From Variovorax sp. PBS-H4 (GTDB lineage Bacteria; Pseudomonadota; Gammaproteobacteria; Burkholderiales; Burkholderiaceae_C), in contig NZ_LR594675.1 of the NCBI RefSeq assembly GCF_901827205.1, positions 2,542,001 to 2,606,000 on the forward strand: a DNA stretch of 64,000 nt, given 5' to 3'. The position numbers and the translations under genes were made by a program. Of this stretch, positions 18,886 to 27,894 are shown in pieces. The notes under the pieces are model-generated. The model ran no database searches. It saw only the letters and a list, made by a program, of their open reading frames with translations, and had not been told where the DNA came from. Every line of letters starts with the position of its first letter. Position 1 is the stretch's first letter.

Positions 18886-19701
18886 TCACCGCCGCGCGCC
18901 CAGTCCCTGCTCGATCTCGCGCACCATCGCGATCAGCCGGGGCCGCACCTCGTCCCACAGCGTGTCGCGCGACATGCTTTGCGCCGGCCCTGCCGCATTG
19001 ACCACCATGAGCGGCAGCCCGCCGCCCGGCTGGAAGGGCACGGCGATGCCGTTGATCTCCTTCTGCCATTCGCCGAAGGAGCCGACGGCGCCGTATTGGG
19101 CAAAGTCGCTGCAGGCTTCGCGAATGCCTTTCTCGATGCGCGGCCAGGCGATCGGGTCGAGGGCCTGGATCCGCTCTTCCAGCGCGAGCCGCACGTTCTC
19201 GGGAGCCGCTGCCAGATAGGCACGGCCCATCGCGGTGGTCGCCACCGGAATCCGTGCGCCGATGTCCAGCCGCAGCGTCACGATCGAATGGCCGCGGCAG
19301 TTCTCGATGTAGAGCATCGACATCTCGTCGCGCAGGCCGAGCGAGACCTGCGTGCCGGTGTCGATCGCGAGCTGCTGCATCAGCGGCCGGCTCATCTCCT
19401 TGACGTCGAGCCGCGCCAGGGTGGTGCCGCCGAGCATCAGCGTCGCCATGCCGAGGCGATAGCGGCCCGATTCCTCGACGTGATGCAGGTAGCCCAGCTT
19501 CGTCAGCGTGTACGTCAGACGCGTCACCGTGGACTTGGGCAGCTTGCAGCGTTCGGCAAGTTCCTGGTTGCCCAGGCGCTCTTCACCGGACCTGAAGCAG
19601 CGCAGCACATCGAGGCCGCGCGCCAGGGCGGTGACGAAGTGGCGGTCGTCGCGGCCGTCGTCCAGCACATCCGGTTCGAAGGCGGCGGGCGAATTCTTCA
19701 T
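18886..19701 (-). CDS. IclR family transcriptional regulator
   Basis: The 271-residue protein has an N-terminal winged helix (about residues 20-80; LGNQELAERCKLPKSTVTRLTYTL is the helix-turn-helix) and a C-terminal effector domain with QVSLGLRDEMSMLYIENC and ATTAMGRAYLAA. IclR proteins often control aromatic-acid catabolism and bind pathway intermediates. The ATG at 19701 has an AGGAGCCCTT ribosome site; a codon at 19722 would add seven residues. It is divergent from the Fe-ADH gene and convergent with the catabolic series, so both are candidate targets. Confidence 0.92.
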   Translation of the reverse strand: MKNSPAAFEPDVLDDGRDDRHFVTALARGLDVLRCFRSGEERLGNQELAERCKLPKSTVTRLTYTLTKLGYLHHVEESGRYRLGMATLMLGGTTLARLDVKEMSRPLMQQLAIDTGTQVSLGLRDEMSMLYIENCRGHSIVTLRLDIGARIPVATTAMGRAYLAAAPENVRLALEERIQALDPIAWPRIEKGIREACSDFAQYGAVGSFGEWQKEINGIAVPFQPGGGLPLMVVNAAGPAQSMSRDTLWDEVRPRLIAMVREIEQGLGARR

Positions 19702-19788
19702 AAGGGCTCCTGTGTTCTGCACAGCGGTATCGGAGTTGGGTCGACAAGGGCCTGGAGACTGGCAAGTCCCGCCACGTCAACCCACAAT

Positions 19789-19802
19789 TTCAGAATTATG
19801 AA
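19789..19802. promoter_or_regulatory. Candidate IclR operator between iclR-type gene and Fe-ADH
   Basis: TTCAGAATTATGAA is a 14-bp palindrome with one mismatched pair, AT-rich in an otherwise GC-rich stretch, 87 bp from the regulator start and 47 bp from the enzyme start. Position and symmetry suit an operator, and it also contains a possible -10 element (GAATTATG). There is no direct evidence of binding. Confidence 0.4.
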
Positions 19803-19848
19803 CCGCACTGCAAAACAACCGCAGATGCCCCTTGCAGGAGACAACCCC

Positions 19849-21051
19849 ATGGATGAATCCGTCGTCACCGGTGCCAACAACTTCGCGTCGATCGAGCGGG
19901 TCACATTCGGCCAACCCGCAGCCGGTGTGATCGCAGCCGAAGCGGCAAGGCTCGGGAGCCGACGCGTGTTCATCGTCGCGAGCCGCACGCTGCGCACGCA
20001 GACCGCCGTGATCCGCGAGATCGAGACCGCGCTCGGCGATCGCCGCGCGGCCACCTTCGACGGCATTCCGCAACACACGACCCGTGGCGGCGTTGCGCGC
20101 GCAACGGCTGCAGCCCTGGAAGCGGAGGCCGACCTGGTGGTGGCTGTGGGCGGGGGTTCGGTCATCGACGCCTCGAAGATGGTGCTGCTGTGCATGCGCC
20201 ACGGCATGGCCGACGAGCACCTGGAGGCGCTCGACCGCTTCGAGGTGAAGCTGGGCGAGGATGGCAAGCCGGTGCGGCCCGTCTTCGAAGGTCCCACGCT
20301 GCGCCTGATCGCAGTGCCCAGCACGCTCAACGGCGGCGAGTTCAACGGTGGCTGTCTCGTGACGGACGAGCGCCGCAAGCTCAAGCAGACCTTCTTCCAC
20401 CCGCTCATGATGCCGCGCACGGTCGCCCTCGACCCGGCACTGACCCTGCACACGCCCGAGTCGCTGTGGCTGGGCTCGGCAACGCGCGCGCTCGACCATG
20501 CCATCGAGGCGCTGCTGTCGACCACGCCGACCCCGCTGGTCGATGCAGTGGTGCTCGACGGCATCGCGCGCATGGCGCGTGCGCTGCCAGCATGGAAGGC
20601 CGAGCCGCAGAGCCTCGCGGCCCGCGCCGAGTGCCAGGTCGCGAGCTGGCTCTGTTCCTACGGGCTGTCCAGCCGCGGGGCCCAGGGCGGCGTGATGATG
20701 GGTCCCAGCCACGCTATCGGCCATGTGCTGGGCGGCAGCTGCGGCGTGCCGCACTACTACTGCACGCCGGTGATGATGCCGGCGATCTTGAAATGGTCGG
20801 AGCCCGCGACTTCGGCACGCCAGCGTCGGCTGGCCGAGGCGCTCGGGAGGCCCTCGGTGAGCGCGGCCGAGGCGTTCGCAGAGCTGGTGAAATCGCTGCG
20901 GTTGCCTTCGACGCTGCGCGACGTCGGCGTCGATGAGAGTCAGTTCGAGATGATCGCCCGCACCAGCATGCGTGAGCTCTTCATCCACGGCAACGCGCGA
21001 AAGATCTCCGGACCGGCCGAGGTGCAGGAGATCCTGCGCCTGGCGGCCTGA
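19849..21051 (+). CDS. Iron-containing alcohol dehydrogenase, maleylacetate reductase-like
   Basis: The 400-residue protein has the group III ADH layout: NAD(P) loop VVAVGGGSVIDASKM, and metal-binding residues in the helical half around SATRALDHAIEALLS and GPSHAIGHVLGGSCGVPHYYC. Relatives reduce maleylacetate (aromatic degradation) or oxidise hydroxyacids. The ATG at 19849 is preceded by CAGGAG at the right distance, whereas an earlier in-frame ATG at 19798 overlaps the candidate operator. It is divergent from the IclR gene, so it is probably under its control. Confidence 0.87.
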   Translation: MDESVVTGANNFASIERVTFGQPAAGVIAAEAARLGSRRVFIVASRTLRTQTAVIREIETALGDRRAATFDGIPQHTTRGGVARATAAALEAEADLVVAVGGGSVIDASKMVLLCMRHGMADEHLEALDRFEVKLGEDGKPVRPVFEGPTLRLIAVPSTLNGGEFNGGCLVTDERRKLKQTFFHPLMMPRTVALDPALTLHTPESLWLGSATRALDHAIEALLSTTPTPLVDAVVLDGIARMARALPAWKAEPQSLAARAECQVASWLCSYGLSSRGAQGGVMMGPSHAIGHVLGGSCGVPHYYCTPVMMPAILKWSEPATSARQRRLAEALGRPSVSAAEAFAELVKSLRLPSTLRDVGVDESQFEMIARTSMRELFIHGNARKISGPAEVQEILRLAA

Positions 21052-21057
21052 GGGCGT

Positions 21058-21597
21058 TCAGCGCTTGGTCTCGAACACCAGGCAGGTGGTGGTGGCGTGC
21101 GCGTACAGCGTTCCGTCGGGACCGACCAGCCGCGCCTCGGCCGTTGCGAGCTGGCGTCCGCAGTGGATCACCTTGCCCTCCGCACGCACCCGCTGCACCC
21201 TGGGCGTGAGGCCCTTCACGTAGTTCACGCTCAGTTCCGCCGTGGTGTAGGCGCGGCCGGGCGGCATCATCGTGTGAACCGAGCAGCCCAGCGCCGAATC
21301 GAGCAGGGTGGCGACCCAGCCGCCATGGATGGTGCCCAGGGGATTGAGGTGTTGCGGCAGCGGCGTGCCCTGGAACACCGCGACGCCGGGGCTGACCGAG
21401 AGGATCGTGAAGTCCAGTGTCTTGGCGATCGCGGCGTAGCGAATGTCGCCGCGCAGCATGGCCTGCATGACTTCGAGCCCGGTCTTGCCTTCGATCTGCT
21501 CTGGGCTGGCAAGGCCCGGACCCGGGCCGGCGTCGAGGCGTGCGATGACCTCGCGCTCTTCGGCGAGCCAGGCTTCGAGTGAGTTGTTCTGCGTCAA
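21058..21597 (-). CDS. PaaI-family (hotdog) thioesterase
   Basis: The 179-residue protein carries the hotdog core with NPLGTIHGGWVATLLDSALG, the active-site helix of PaaI-type acyl-CoA thioesterases, and TTAELSVNYVKGL. It has an unusual N-terminal helical part of about 60 residues. No ATG fits the start; TTG at 21597 has a GGAG eight bases upstream and is taken as the start. It is divergent from marR across two palindromes, so it is likely regulated by it. Confidence 0.85.
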   Translation of the reverse strand: MTQNNSLEAWLAEEREVIARLDAGPGPGLASPEQIEGKTGLEVMQAMLRGDIRYAAIAKTLDFTILSVSPGVAVFQGTPLPQHLNPLGTIHGGWVATLLDSALGCSVHTMMPPGRAYTTAELSVNYVKGLTPRVQRVRAEGKVIHCGRQLATAEARLVGPDGTLYAHATTTCLVFETKR

Positions 21598-21617
21598 GGG
21601 TTATCTCCGACATGAAG

Positions 21618-21646
21618 GTTGCATATGCAACTATTGTAGCTACAAT
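21618..21646. promoter_or_regulatory. Twin perfect palindromes, candidate MarR operators
   Basis: Two perfect 14-bp palindromes lie one base apart: GTTGCATATGCAAC (21618-21631) and ATTGTAGCTACAAT (21633-21646). Both contain TTG-N6-CAA, with centres 15 bp apart. They occupy the space between the thioesterase start (21597) and the marR start (21655), the usual place for autoregulatory MarR sites. Confidence 0.72.
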
Positions 21647-21654
21647 CATTCCGT

Positions 21655-22122
21655 ATGAATGCTACCGTGAAGCCGCAGGGCTGTACCAACTTCAGGCTGC
21701 GCCGCCTGACGCGCATGGTGTCGCGGCACTACGACGCCCACGTGGCCGCATCGGGGCTCAAGACCACGCAGTATTCGCTGCTGTCGCATGTGTTGAGCCT
21801 CGGTCCCCTGCGTCCAGTAGATCTGTCCGAGGCGATGAACGTCGACGCCTCTACCCTGAGCCGCAACCTCAAGCCCCTGCTGGCTGCCGGCTGGCTGACG
21901 CAGAACGAGGGGCCCGATGCGCGCAGCCGGCTCATCGCCATCACCGACGCCGGCCGTGCCAAGCGCGCCGAGGCGCAGCGCCTGTGGCGTGCCGCGCAGA
22001 TGGAGCTCAACGAGATGCTCGGCGTCGAGCGCGTCATGGCGATGCACCAACTGATCGACGAGAGCATCGCGCTGCTGCAGCGCGCCGGATTGAAGGACGA
22101 CGAGGAAAGCAACGATGAGTAA
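21655..22122 (+). CDS. MarR family transcriptional regulator
   Basis: The 155-residue protein has the MarR winged helix: QYSLLSHVLSLGPLRPVDLSEAMNVDASTLSRNLKPL (wHTH) and the wing PDARSRLIAITDAGRAKR. It starts only 9 bp after the second palindrome and overlaps the downstream MFS gene by 8 bp, so regulator and exporter are co-translated. It probably represses itself, the MFS gene and the divergent thioesterase until a ligand binds. Confidence 0.92.
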   Translation: MNATVKPQGCTNFRLRRLTRMVSRHYDAHVAASGLKTTQYSLLSHVLSLGPLRPVDLSEAMNVDASTLSRNLKPLLAAGWLTQNEGPDARSRLIAITDAGRAKRAEAQRLWRAAQMELNEMLGVERVMAMHQLIDESIALLQRAGLKDDEESNDE

Positions 22123-23374
22123 TTCCAACCCCACGCCAACCGCGAGCGCCGCACCATCCGCCGTGCGCCACTATGCGCTGTGGCTCGTGCTGCTGGCGAC
22201 CGCCGGCACCTTCGCCCTCACGATGGGCGTGCGCCAGACCATGGGCCTGTTCCTGTCGTCGGTCAACACCTCGACCGGGCTGGGCGTTGCCAGCATCAGC
22301 CTGGCCTTCGCCTTCGGCCAGCTGTGGTGGGGGCTGACGCAGCCCTTCGCCGGCGCGGTGGCGGACCGCATCGGTACCGGCCGCGTGATCTTCATCGGCG
22401 TGCTGCTGGTGGCGCTGGGCACCATCATCACGCCCTTCATGACGACCACCGCCGGCCTGATCTTCGCGATCGGCGTGCTGGCGGCGGGCGGGGCCGGCAT
22501 GGCGGGCCCTTCGGTGCTGATGGGGGCAACTGCGCGCCTGGTGACGCCTGCGCAGCGCGGGCTGGCCACCGGCATCGTCAACGCGGGCGGCTCCTTCGGC
22601 CAGTTCGCGATGGCGCCGATCGCCATCGGCCTCACCGCAGCATACGGCTGGGCCAACGCGATGCAGGTGCTGGGCGTGCTGATCCTGCTGGCGCTGCCGG
22701 CGGTCTTCGTGCTCAAGGGAAACTCCAATGCGCTCGCCGCGGCCTCGGGCGCCAAGCGGCTGAGCGCGCGCGAAGCCGTCGGGCAGGCGCTCGCGCAGCC
22801 GAGCTTCCGCCTGCTGAGCCTGGGCTTCCTCGTCTGCGGCTTCCACGTGGCCTTCCTCGCCACCCACCTGCCGGGCGTCATCGCGGCCTGCGGCCTGCCT
22901 CCGGAAGTCGGCGGCTGGTCGCTCGCGATCATCGGCCTGTTCAACATCGTCGGCAGCCTGGCGATGGGGTGGGCGGTGGGCCGCTGGCGCATGAAGTCGC
23001 TGCTCGCGCTGCTCTATGCAACGCGTGGCGTGGCGGTGCTCGTTTTTCTGCTGGCGCCGAAGACGACGCTGGTGATGCTGGTCTTCGCCGCGGTGATGGG
23101 CGTGACCTTCCTGTCGACCGTGCCGCCGACGGCGGGCCTGGTGGCCAAGATGTTCGGCCCCGCCAACATGGCGATGCTGTTCGGCATCGTGATGCTGGCG
23201 CACCAGGTGGGCGGCTTCCTCGGCGCCTTCCTGGGCGGCACCATCTTCGAGGCCACCGGCAGCTACGACTGGGTCTGGTACATCGACATCGTGCTGGCGG
23301 CCGGCGCCGCGCTGGTCAACCTGCCGATCCGCGAGGCGCTCGTGCCGTCGCGCGCCGCCAAGGCGGCAGCCTGA
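22115..23374 (+). CDS. MFS transporter
   Basis: The 419-residue protein has twelve predicted helices in two halves separated by the loop near GNSNALAAASGAKRLSAREAV. GAVADRIGTGRV is the MFS motif A after helix 2. It resembles oxalate/formate antiporter and monocarboxylate-type MFS proteins. With MarR in front it may export or import a small acid or toxic compound. The MATE gene follows after 13 bp. Confidence 0.9.
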   Translation: MSNSNPTPTASAAPSAVRHYALWLVLLATAGTFALTMGVRQTMGLFLSSVNTSTGLGVASISLAFAFGQLWWGLTQPFAGAVADRIGTGRVIFIGVLLVALGTIITPFMTTTAGLIFAIGVLAAGGAGMAGPSVLMGATARLVTPAQRGLATGIVNAGGSFGQFAMAPIAIGLTAAYGWANAMQVLGVLILLALPAVFVLKGNSNALAAASGAKRLSAREAVGQALAQPSFRLLSLGFLVCGFHVAFLATHLPGVIAACGLPPEVGGWSLAIIGLFNIVGSLAMGWAVGRWRMKSLLALLYATRGVAVLVFLLAPKTTLVMLVFAAVMGVTFLSTVPPTAGLVAKMFGPANMAMLFGIVMLAHQVGGFLGAFLGGTIFEATGSYDWVWYIDIVLAAGAALVNLPIREALVPSRAAKAAA

Positions 23375-23387
23375 GCGCCGGACAGCC

Positions 23388-24791
23388 ATGACGACTGTCG
23401 ATGCGCGCACGCGCCTGCTGCTGGAGGCGCCGATCGCGCCCACGCTGCTGCGGCTGGCCATGCCCAACGTGCTGGTGATGATCGCGCAGGCCGCCGTCGG
23501 GCTCATCGAAACCTACTTCGTCGGCAAGCTGGGCACCCATGCGCTGGCCGGCATGGCCTTGGTGTTCCCCATCGTGATGCTGATGCAAATGACATCGGCG
23601 GGGGCCGTCGGCGGCGGCATCGCATCTTCCATTGCGCGGGCCCTCGGTGGCAAGCGCCGCGCGGATGCCAACGCGCTGGTGCTGCATGCAATGCTGGTGG
23701 CGCTGGGTTTCGGCCTGGTCTTCAGCGCCGTGCTGCTTCTCGGTGGCCGGGCGCTCTATGCGCGCATGGGCGGCGAGGGCGCTTCGCTCGAAGCCGCCGT
23801 GACCTATTCGCATTGGGTGTTTGCCGGCGCCGTGCTGGTGTGGCTCTTCAATTCGCTGGCGGCCGTGATCCGCGGCACCGGCAACATGGCGGTGCCTGCC
23901 CGGGTGACGGTCGGCGGCGTGATCTTCCTGATTCCTGTGTCGCCGCTGCTGATCTTCGGCGTGGGCCCGATCCCTGCGCTTGGCATCGCAGGCGGCGCGA
24001 TCGCGCTGCTGCTTTATTACCTGGTGGGGACGCTCGCATTGCTGGCCTACCTGCGCTCGGACGCCAGCGACCTGAAGCTCTCGTTCGCGGGCGTGCGCCT
24101 GCGCTGGCCGCTCTTCCGCGACATCCTGCGCGTGGGCTTGATCTCGGCCATTGCCACCGTTTGCGTCAACCTCTCCATCGCGGTCGCCACTGCGTTCGCC
24201 GGCCAGTTCGGCGCCAGCGCGATCGCCGGTTACGGCACCGGCTCACGCCTGGAATACCTGCTGGTGCCGCTTGTGTTCGGCTTCGGCGCGCCGCTGCTGG
24301 CGATGGTCGGCACTTGCATCGGCGCGGGCGAGCGCGAGCGTGCGCTGCGGGCCACATGGGTCGGCGTGGCCATGGCCTTCGCCATGGCCGAAGCGGTGGG
24401 CCTGGCGGCCGCGCTGTTCCCGCGCCCCTGGCTGCTGCTCTTCGGCAACGATGCCGCCATGCTCGAAGCCGGCACGCAGTACCTGCGTACGGTGGGGCCC
24501 TTCTATGGCTTCTTCGGCGCCGGGCTGGTGCTGTACTTCGCCTCGCAGGGCGCCGGGCGCCTCTTGTGGCCGGTGCTGGGCAACCTGGCTCGCCTGGCAG
24601 TCGCCGCGCTCGGCGGCTGGTTGGCGCTGCGCTGGAGCGGCCAGCTGGTGCATGTCTTTGCCGCGCAGGCCGTGGCGCTGGTGGTCTACGGCATCGTCAT
24701 CGCCGGTGCCATCGCGGGCGGCGCCTGGTTCGGGCCGGTGGGCTGGCCGCGCAGCACTTCCGGGCTGCTGCGGCGGGTCGGGGCTTCCTGA
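23388..24791 (+). CDS. MATE family efflux transporter
   Basis: The 467-residue protein has twelve helices and two homologous halves, each opening with the family's pattern (ARLLLEAPIAPTLLRLAMPNVLVM and LRWPLFRDILRVGLISAIATV). GLIETYFVGKLGTHALAGMAL is the typical helix 1-2 region. MATE pumps extrude cationic drugs or metabolites using sodium or proton gradients. It is third in the marR-MFS-MATE operon. Confidence 0.93.
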   Translation: MTTVDARTRLLLEAPIAPTLLRLAMPNVLVMIAQAAVGLIETYFVGKLGTHALAGMALVFPIVMLMQMTSAGAVGGGIASSIARALGGKRRADANALVLHAMLVALGFGLVFSAVLLLGGRALYARMGGEGASLEAAVTYSHWVFAGAVLVWLFNSLAAVIRGTGNMAVPARVTVGGVIFLIPVSPLLIFGVGPIPALGIAGGAIALLLYYLVGTLALLAYLRSDASDLKLSFAGVRLRWPLFRDILRVGLISAIATVCVNLSIAVATAFAGQFGASAIAGYGTGSRLEYLLVPLVFGFGAPLLAMVGTCIGAGERERALRATWVGVAMAFAMAEAVGLAAALFPRPWLLLFGNDAAMLEAGTQYLRTVGPFYGFFGAGLVLYFASQGAGRLLWPVLGNLARLAVAALGGWLALRWSGQLVHVFAAQAVALVVYGIVIAGAIAGGAWFGPVGWPRSTSGLLRRVGAS

Positions 24792-24828
24792 TTTTCCCGT
24801 TCATCCCCTCACACTTCTGGAGCTTCAC

Positions 24829-25530
24829 ATGCAGATCAAGGACGCTGTCGTTTTCATCACCGGCGCCAACCGTGGCCTGGGCCTGGCCTATGCGCGCGCT
24901 GCGCTCGCGGCCGGCGCGAAGAAGGTCTACGCGGCGGCGCGCGACCCGAAATCGGTCACGCTCGATGGCGTGGTGCCGGTCGCGCTCGACGTCACGCAGC
25001 CCGCCCAGATCGAAGCCGCCGCCCGGGCCTGCGCCGATGTGACCCTCGTCATCAACAACGCCGGCATCTCGCGCGGCTCGGGCCTGCTGTCGGACAACGC
25101 ACTCGATGCCGCCAGAGCGGAATTCGACACCAACTTCTTCGGCCTCTGGGCCGTGAGCCGCGCCTTCGCGCCGGTGCTGGCGAAGAACGGCGGCGGCACC
25201 CTCGTCAATGTGCTGTCGGCGCTGAGCTGGATCACGTTCCCCAGCGTGGCCACCTACAGCGCCTCGAAGTCGGCCGCCTGGTCGCTGAGCAACGGGCTGC
25301 GCAACGAGCTCGCGGCGCAAGGCACGCGGGTCGTCAGCGTCCACGTGGGCTACATGGACACCGACATGGCGAGCCATGTGCCGGGCGACAAGACTTCGCC
25401 CGACGATGTGGCGCGCCAGACTTTGGCCGCGGTGGAAGCCGGCGAGCCGGAGGTGCTGGCCGATGCGACGGCCCGCCAGGTCAAGCAGGGCTTCGTCGCG
25501 ACGCCGCCGGCCTACGCGGCGGCGGGCTGA
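24829..25530 (+). CDS. Short-chain dehydrogenase/reductase
   Basis: The 233-residue SDR is classical: cofactor loop TGANRGLGLAYA (12-23), NNAGI, catalytic Ser in NVLSALSW and Tyr/Lys in TYSASKSA. The substrate is unknown. The ATG at 24829 has a TGGAG ribosome site and lies 37 bp after the MATE stop. Its last 19 bp overlap the end of the class II aldolase gene on the opposite strand. Confidence 0.9.
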   Translation: MQIKDAVVFITGANRGLGLAYARAALAAGAKKVYAAARDPKSVTLDGVVPVALDVTQPAQIEAAARACADVTLVINNAGISRGSGLLSDNALDAARAEFDTNFFGLWAVSRAFAPVLAKNGGGTLVNVLSALSWITFPSVATYSASKSAAWSLSNGLRNELAAQGTRVVSVHVGYMDTDMASHVPGDKTSPDDVARQTLAAVEAGEPEVLADATARQVKQGFVATPPAYAAAG

Positions 25531-26279
25531 AGGGCCCGGCGCTCGGCGTGAGGCGGAGGGAGCAGCCTGCGCAGCGCCTCGAAGAACAGATCGGACTGCT
25601 CGCGCTCGCCCTGGATCTGTGCCGCCACGTGCGCGGCCAGCTTTGGGTCGACTGGCGCCAGCGGACGGCCGGTGGATTGCGCAATCACCTGGTGCAGGCA
25701 GGCGCGCTCGACGTAGTAGAGATCGTCATAGGCATGGGCGATGCTCGCGCCCGCAACGATCACGCCGTGGTTGGCGAGGAAGGCGATGTCCTTGCCCGCC
25801 ATCGCGCGGGCGATGCGCTCGCCCTCGCGGTCATCGAGCGCGAGGCCGTTGTAGGTCGCATCGACGGCGACGCGGTCCATGAAGCGCATCGCGTTCTGGC
25901 TCAGCGTCGGGTCGAGCGCGCGATCGGTGGTGAGCGTGAGCGCGGTCGCGTAGGGCATGTGGCAGTGGAGCACCACGGCATGGCCGGCGATGCGGTGCAC
26001 CGCGCCGTGGATGAAAAGGGCGGTGGGCTCGACGCGGTGGCGCCCGGCGAGCACTTCGCCGTGCACGTCGATCAGCACGATGTCCTCGGCGCCGATCTCG
26101 CTCCAGTGCAGGCCGCGCGGGTTGATGAGGTAGCGGTCCTGCGCGCCGGGCAGGGCCACGCTGAAATGGTTGCACACGCCTTCCGACAGGCCGTGGTGCG
26201 CGGCGGCGCGCAGCGCGAGCGCGAGGTCTTCGCGCAGGGTGCGGATGGCGGGGCTGGCGTATTCGGCGTCATGGCTCAT
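25512..26279 (-). CDS. Class II aldolase/adducin family protein
   Basis: The 255-residue protein has the zinc-binding histidines HCHMPYATAL, an early Gly/Asn-rich loop GVCNHFSVAL and a later His in FLANHGVIVAGAS, as in fuculose-phosphate aldolase and related decarboxylases or dehydratases. The Glu expected near the active site is not obvious in the usual place, so function may differ. It is the last gene of the sugar-acid group on this strand, 58 bp after dgoA, and may act on a related intermediate. Confidence 0.83.
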   Translation of the reverse strand: MSHDAEYASPAIRTLREDLALALRAAAHHGLSEGVCNHFSVALPGAQDRYLINPRGLHWSEIGAEDIVLIDVHGEVLAGRHRVEPTALFIHGAVHRIAGHAVVLHCHMPYATALTLTTDRALDPTLSQNAMRFMDRVAVDATYNGLALDDREGERIARAMAGKDIAFLANHGVIVAGASIAHAYDDLYYVERACLHQVIAQSTGRPLAPVDPKLAAHVAAQIQGEREQSDLFFEALRRLLPPPHAERRALQPAAA

Positions 26280-26337
26280 CAGGAAACCTCCGGGCTGCGC
26301 GTTGCGGTGCTGTTCGACTTGGGAGCGGCCTGGCGTC

Positions 26338-26979
26338 TCATGTGCGCAGACTCCCGTTGAAAGCGGCCACGAAATCCATCGCCGCTTCGCGCACAGCTTC
26401 GGCGCTCTTGCCGGGCTTGTAGAGCGCAGACCCGATGCCGAAGCCGGATGCGCCGGCCTCGCGCCACGCTTGCATGCCGGGTGGCGTGATGCCGCCCACG
26501 GGCAGCAGCGGTGTGCCCGGCGGCAGCACCGCAAGCAGGGCCTTGACCACCGCGGGCGAGGCCAGCTCGGCCGGGAAGAGCTTGAGCCCGGCGGCGCCCG
26601 CCGCAAGTGCACCGAAGGCCTCGGTCGGCGTCATCACGCCTGGCAGGCTCACCAGGCCGAGGCGTCTCGCCTCCGACACCACCTCGGGGTTGAAGTTGGG
26701 CGCGACGATCAGCTGGCCGCCGGCAGCATGCACGTCGCGCACCTCTTGCACGTCGAGCACTGTGCCGGCACCCACCAGCGCGCCGGGGAAGCGCTCGCGC
26801 AGCAGCGCGATGCTCTTGAGCGGCTCGGGCGAGTTGAGCGGCACCTCGAGCAGGCGGAAGCCGGCGCCGACAATGGCATCGCCGATCTCCGGCGCCTCGG
26901 CCGGGTTCAGCCCGCGCAGGATGGCCACCAGCGGCAGCTGCTGCATGGCGGCGGAGAAGGTCTCGAAGAGAGATGTCAT
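26338..26979 (-). CDS. dgoA: 2-dehydro-3-deoxy-6-phosphogalactonate aldolase
   Basis: The 213-residue protein is a KDPG/KDPGal-type class I aldolase: VAILRGLNP, LLEVPLNSPEPL with the general-base Glu, and GLKLFPAEL with the Schiff-base Lys. The LNSPEP signature is that of the galactonate branch rather than Eda. It yields pyruvate and glyceraldehyde 3-phosphate. It overlaps dgoK by 4 bp (ATGA). Confidence 0.93.
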   Translation of the reverse strand: MTSLFETFSAAMQQLPLVAILRGLNPAEAPEIGDAIVGAGFRLLEVPLNSPEPLKSIALLRERFPGALVGAGTVLDVQEVRDVHAAGGQLIVAPNFNPEVVSEARRLGLVSLPGVMTPTEAFGALAAGAAGLKLFPAELASPAVVKALLAVLPPGTPLLPVGGITPPGMQAWREAGASGFGIGSALYKPGKSAEAVREAAMDFVAAFNGSLRT

Positions 26980-27869
26980 GGCCTGGACTTGTTTGCGAGG
27001 TGATAGGCCCCGAGCGCATGCAGCCCGGCCCAGGTGGCTTCGGCTCCCAGTGTGCGCGCCGTGTTGCCGGAGATCTCGAGCGCCAGCAGGTAGCGCTGGG
27101 TGAGTGCGGGACTGCCGATCAGGACCAGGTCGCCGGCGTGGATGGACTGCGTGCGCAGCTCCTCGCCGATCAGCAGCCCTGAAAGATAGCTCGCCAGTTC
27201 GCTGGCGGGCATGCGATCGAACAGCGCGAGCGTGCGTGCGCCGAAAGCGTTGTGCAGCAGCCCCTGGCCGTTGTCGGCCTGCGTCACGCCCTCGAGGAAG
27301 GCGACTTCGTCCAGCGGCGCCTGCGCATCGAGCGTGCGCGCCAGGATCGAATGCTGGCTCAGCAGCGCGTAGAACTCGCCCGTCATGAAGGTGCGGAAGC
27401 CGGTCACCCGTCCACGCTTGACCGTGGCCCACTTGTTGTGCGTGCCCGGCAGCACGAACAGGCCATCCGACAGCCCGGTGAGCGCCATGGCCCCGAAGAT
27501 CTGCACTTCTTCGCCGCGCATCACGTCGGGCACGCCGTCGTGCAGGTCGCTGAGGCCGGGCACGATCGCGATCCGGCCCGGCTCGATCTCGACGATGGCG
27601 TTGCCCACCTCGACCCGGCCGGAGGGGCAGGCGCAGTAGGGCGCCTCGACCCAGCCCTGCTTGCTGCCGGCCATGCCCGAGATCAGGCAGAAGCTGCCGG
27701 TGGGGCGCATCCAGTCGCCGAACAATTCCTCGAAGAGCGCGGGGAACCCGCCGGCGGGCACCGTGAGGATGCCGCGCGGATGGCTGCGTTCCTCCAGCAC
27801 GTGCCCCTTGCCGTCCAGCAGTGCGCCGCGCAAGGAGCTGGTGCCCCAGTCGATGGCGATCAGATGCAT
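26976..27869 (-). CDS. dgoK: 2-dehydro-3-deoxygalactonokinase
   Basis: The 297-residue protein starts AIDWGTSSLRGALL, the phosphate-1 loop of DgoK-type ASKHA kinases, and contains SGMAGSKQGW and LPGTHNKWATV, both diagnostic for DgoK. It phosphorylates 2-keto-3-deoxy-galactonate for the aldolase encoded next. It starts 25 bp after the dehydratase stop. Confidence 0.95.
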   Translation of the reverse strand: MHLIAIDWGTSSLRGALLDGKGHVLEERSHPRGILTVPAGGFPALFEELFGDWMRPTGSFCLISGMAGSKQGWVEAPYCACPSGRVEVGNAIVEIEPGRIAIVPGLSDLHDGVPDVMRGEEVQIFGAMALTGLSDGLFVLPGTHNKWATVKRGRVTGFRTFMTGEFYALLSQHSILARTLDAQAPLDEVAFLEGVTQADNGQGLLHNAFGARTLALFDRMPASELASYLSGLLIGEELRTQSIHAGDLVLIGSPALTQRYLLALEISGNTARTLGAEATWAGLHALGAYHLANKSRP

Positions 27870-27894
27870 ACGCGCGGGTGGCAGTCGTTGAAAC

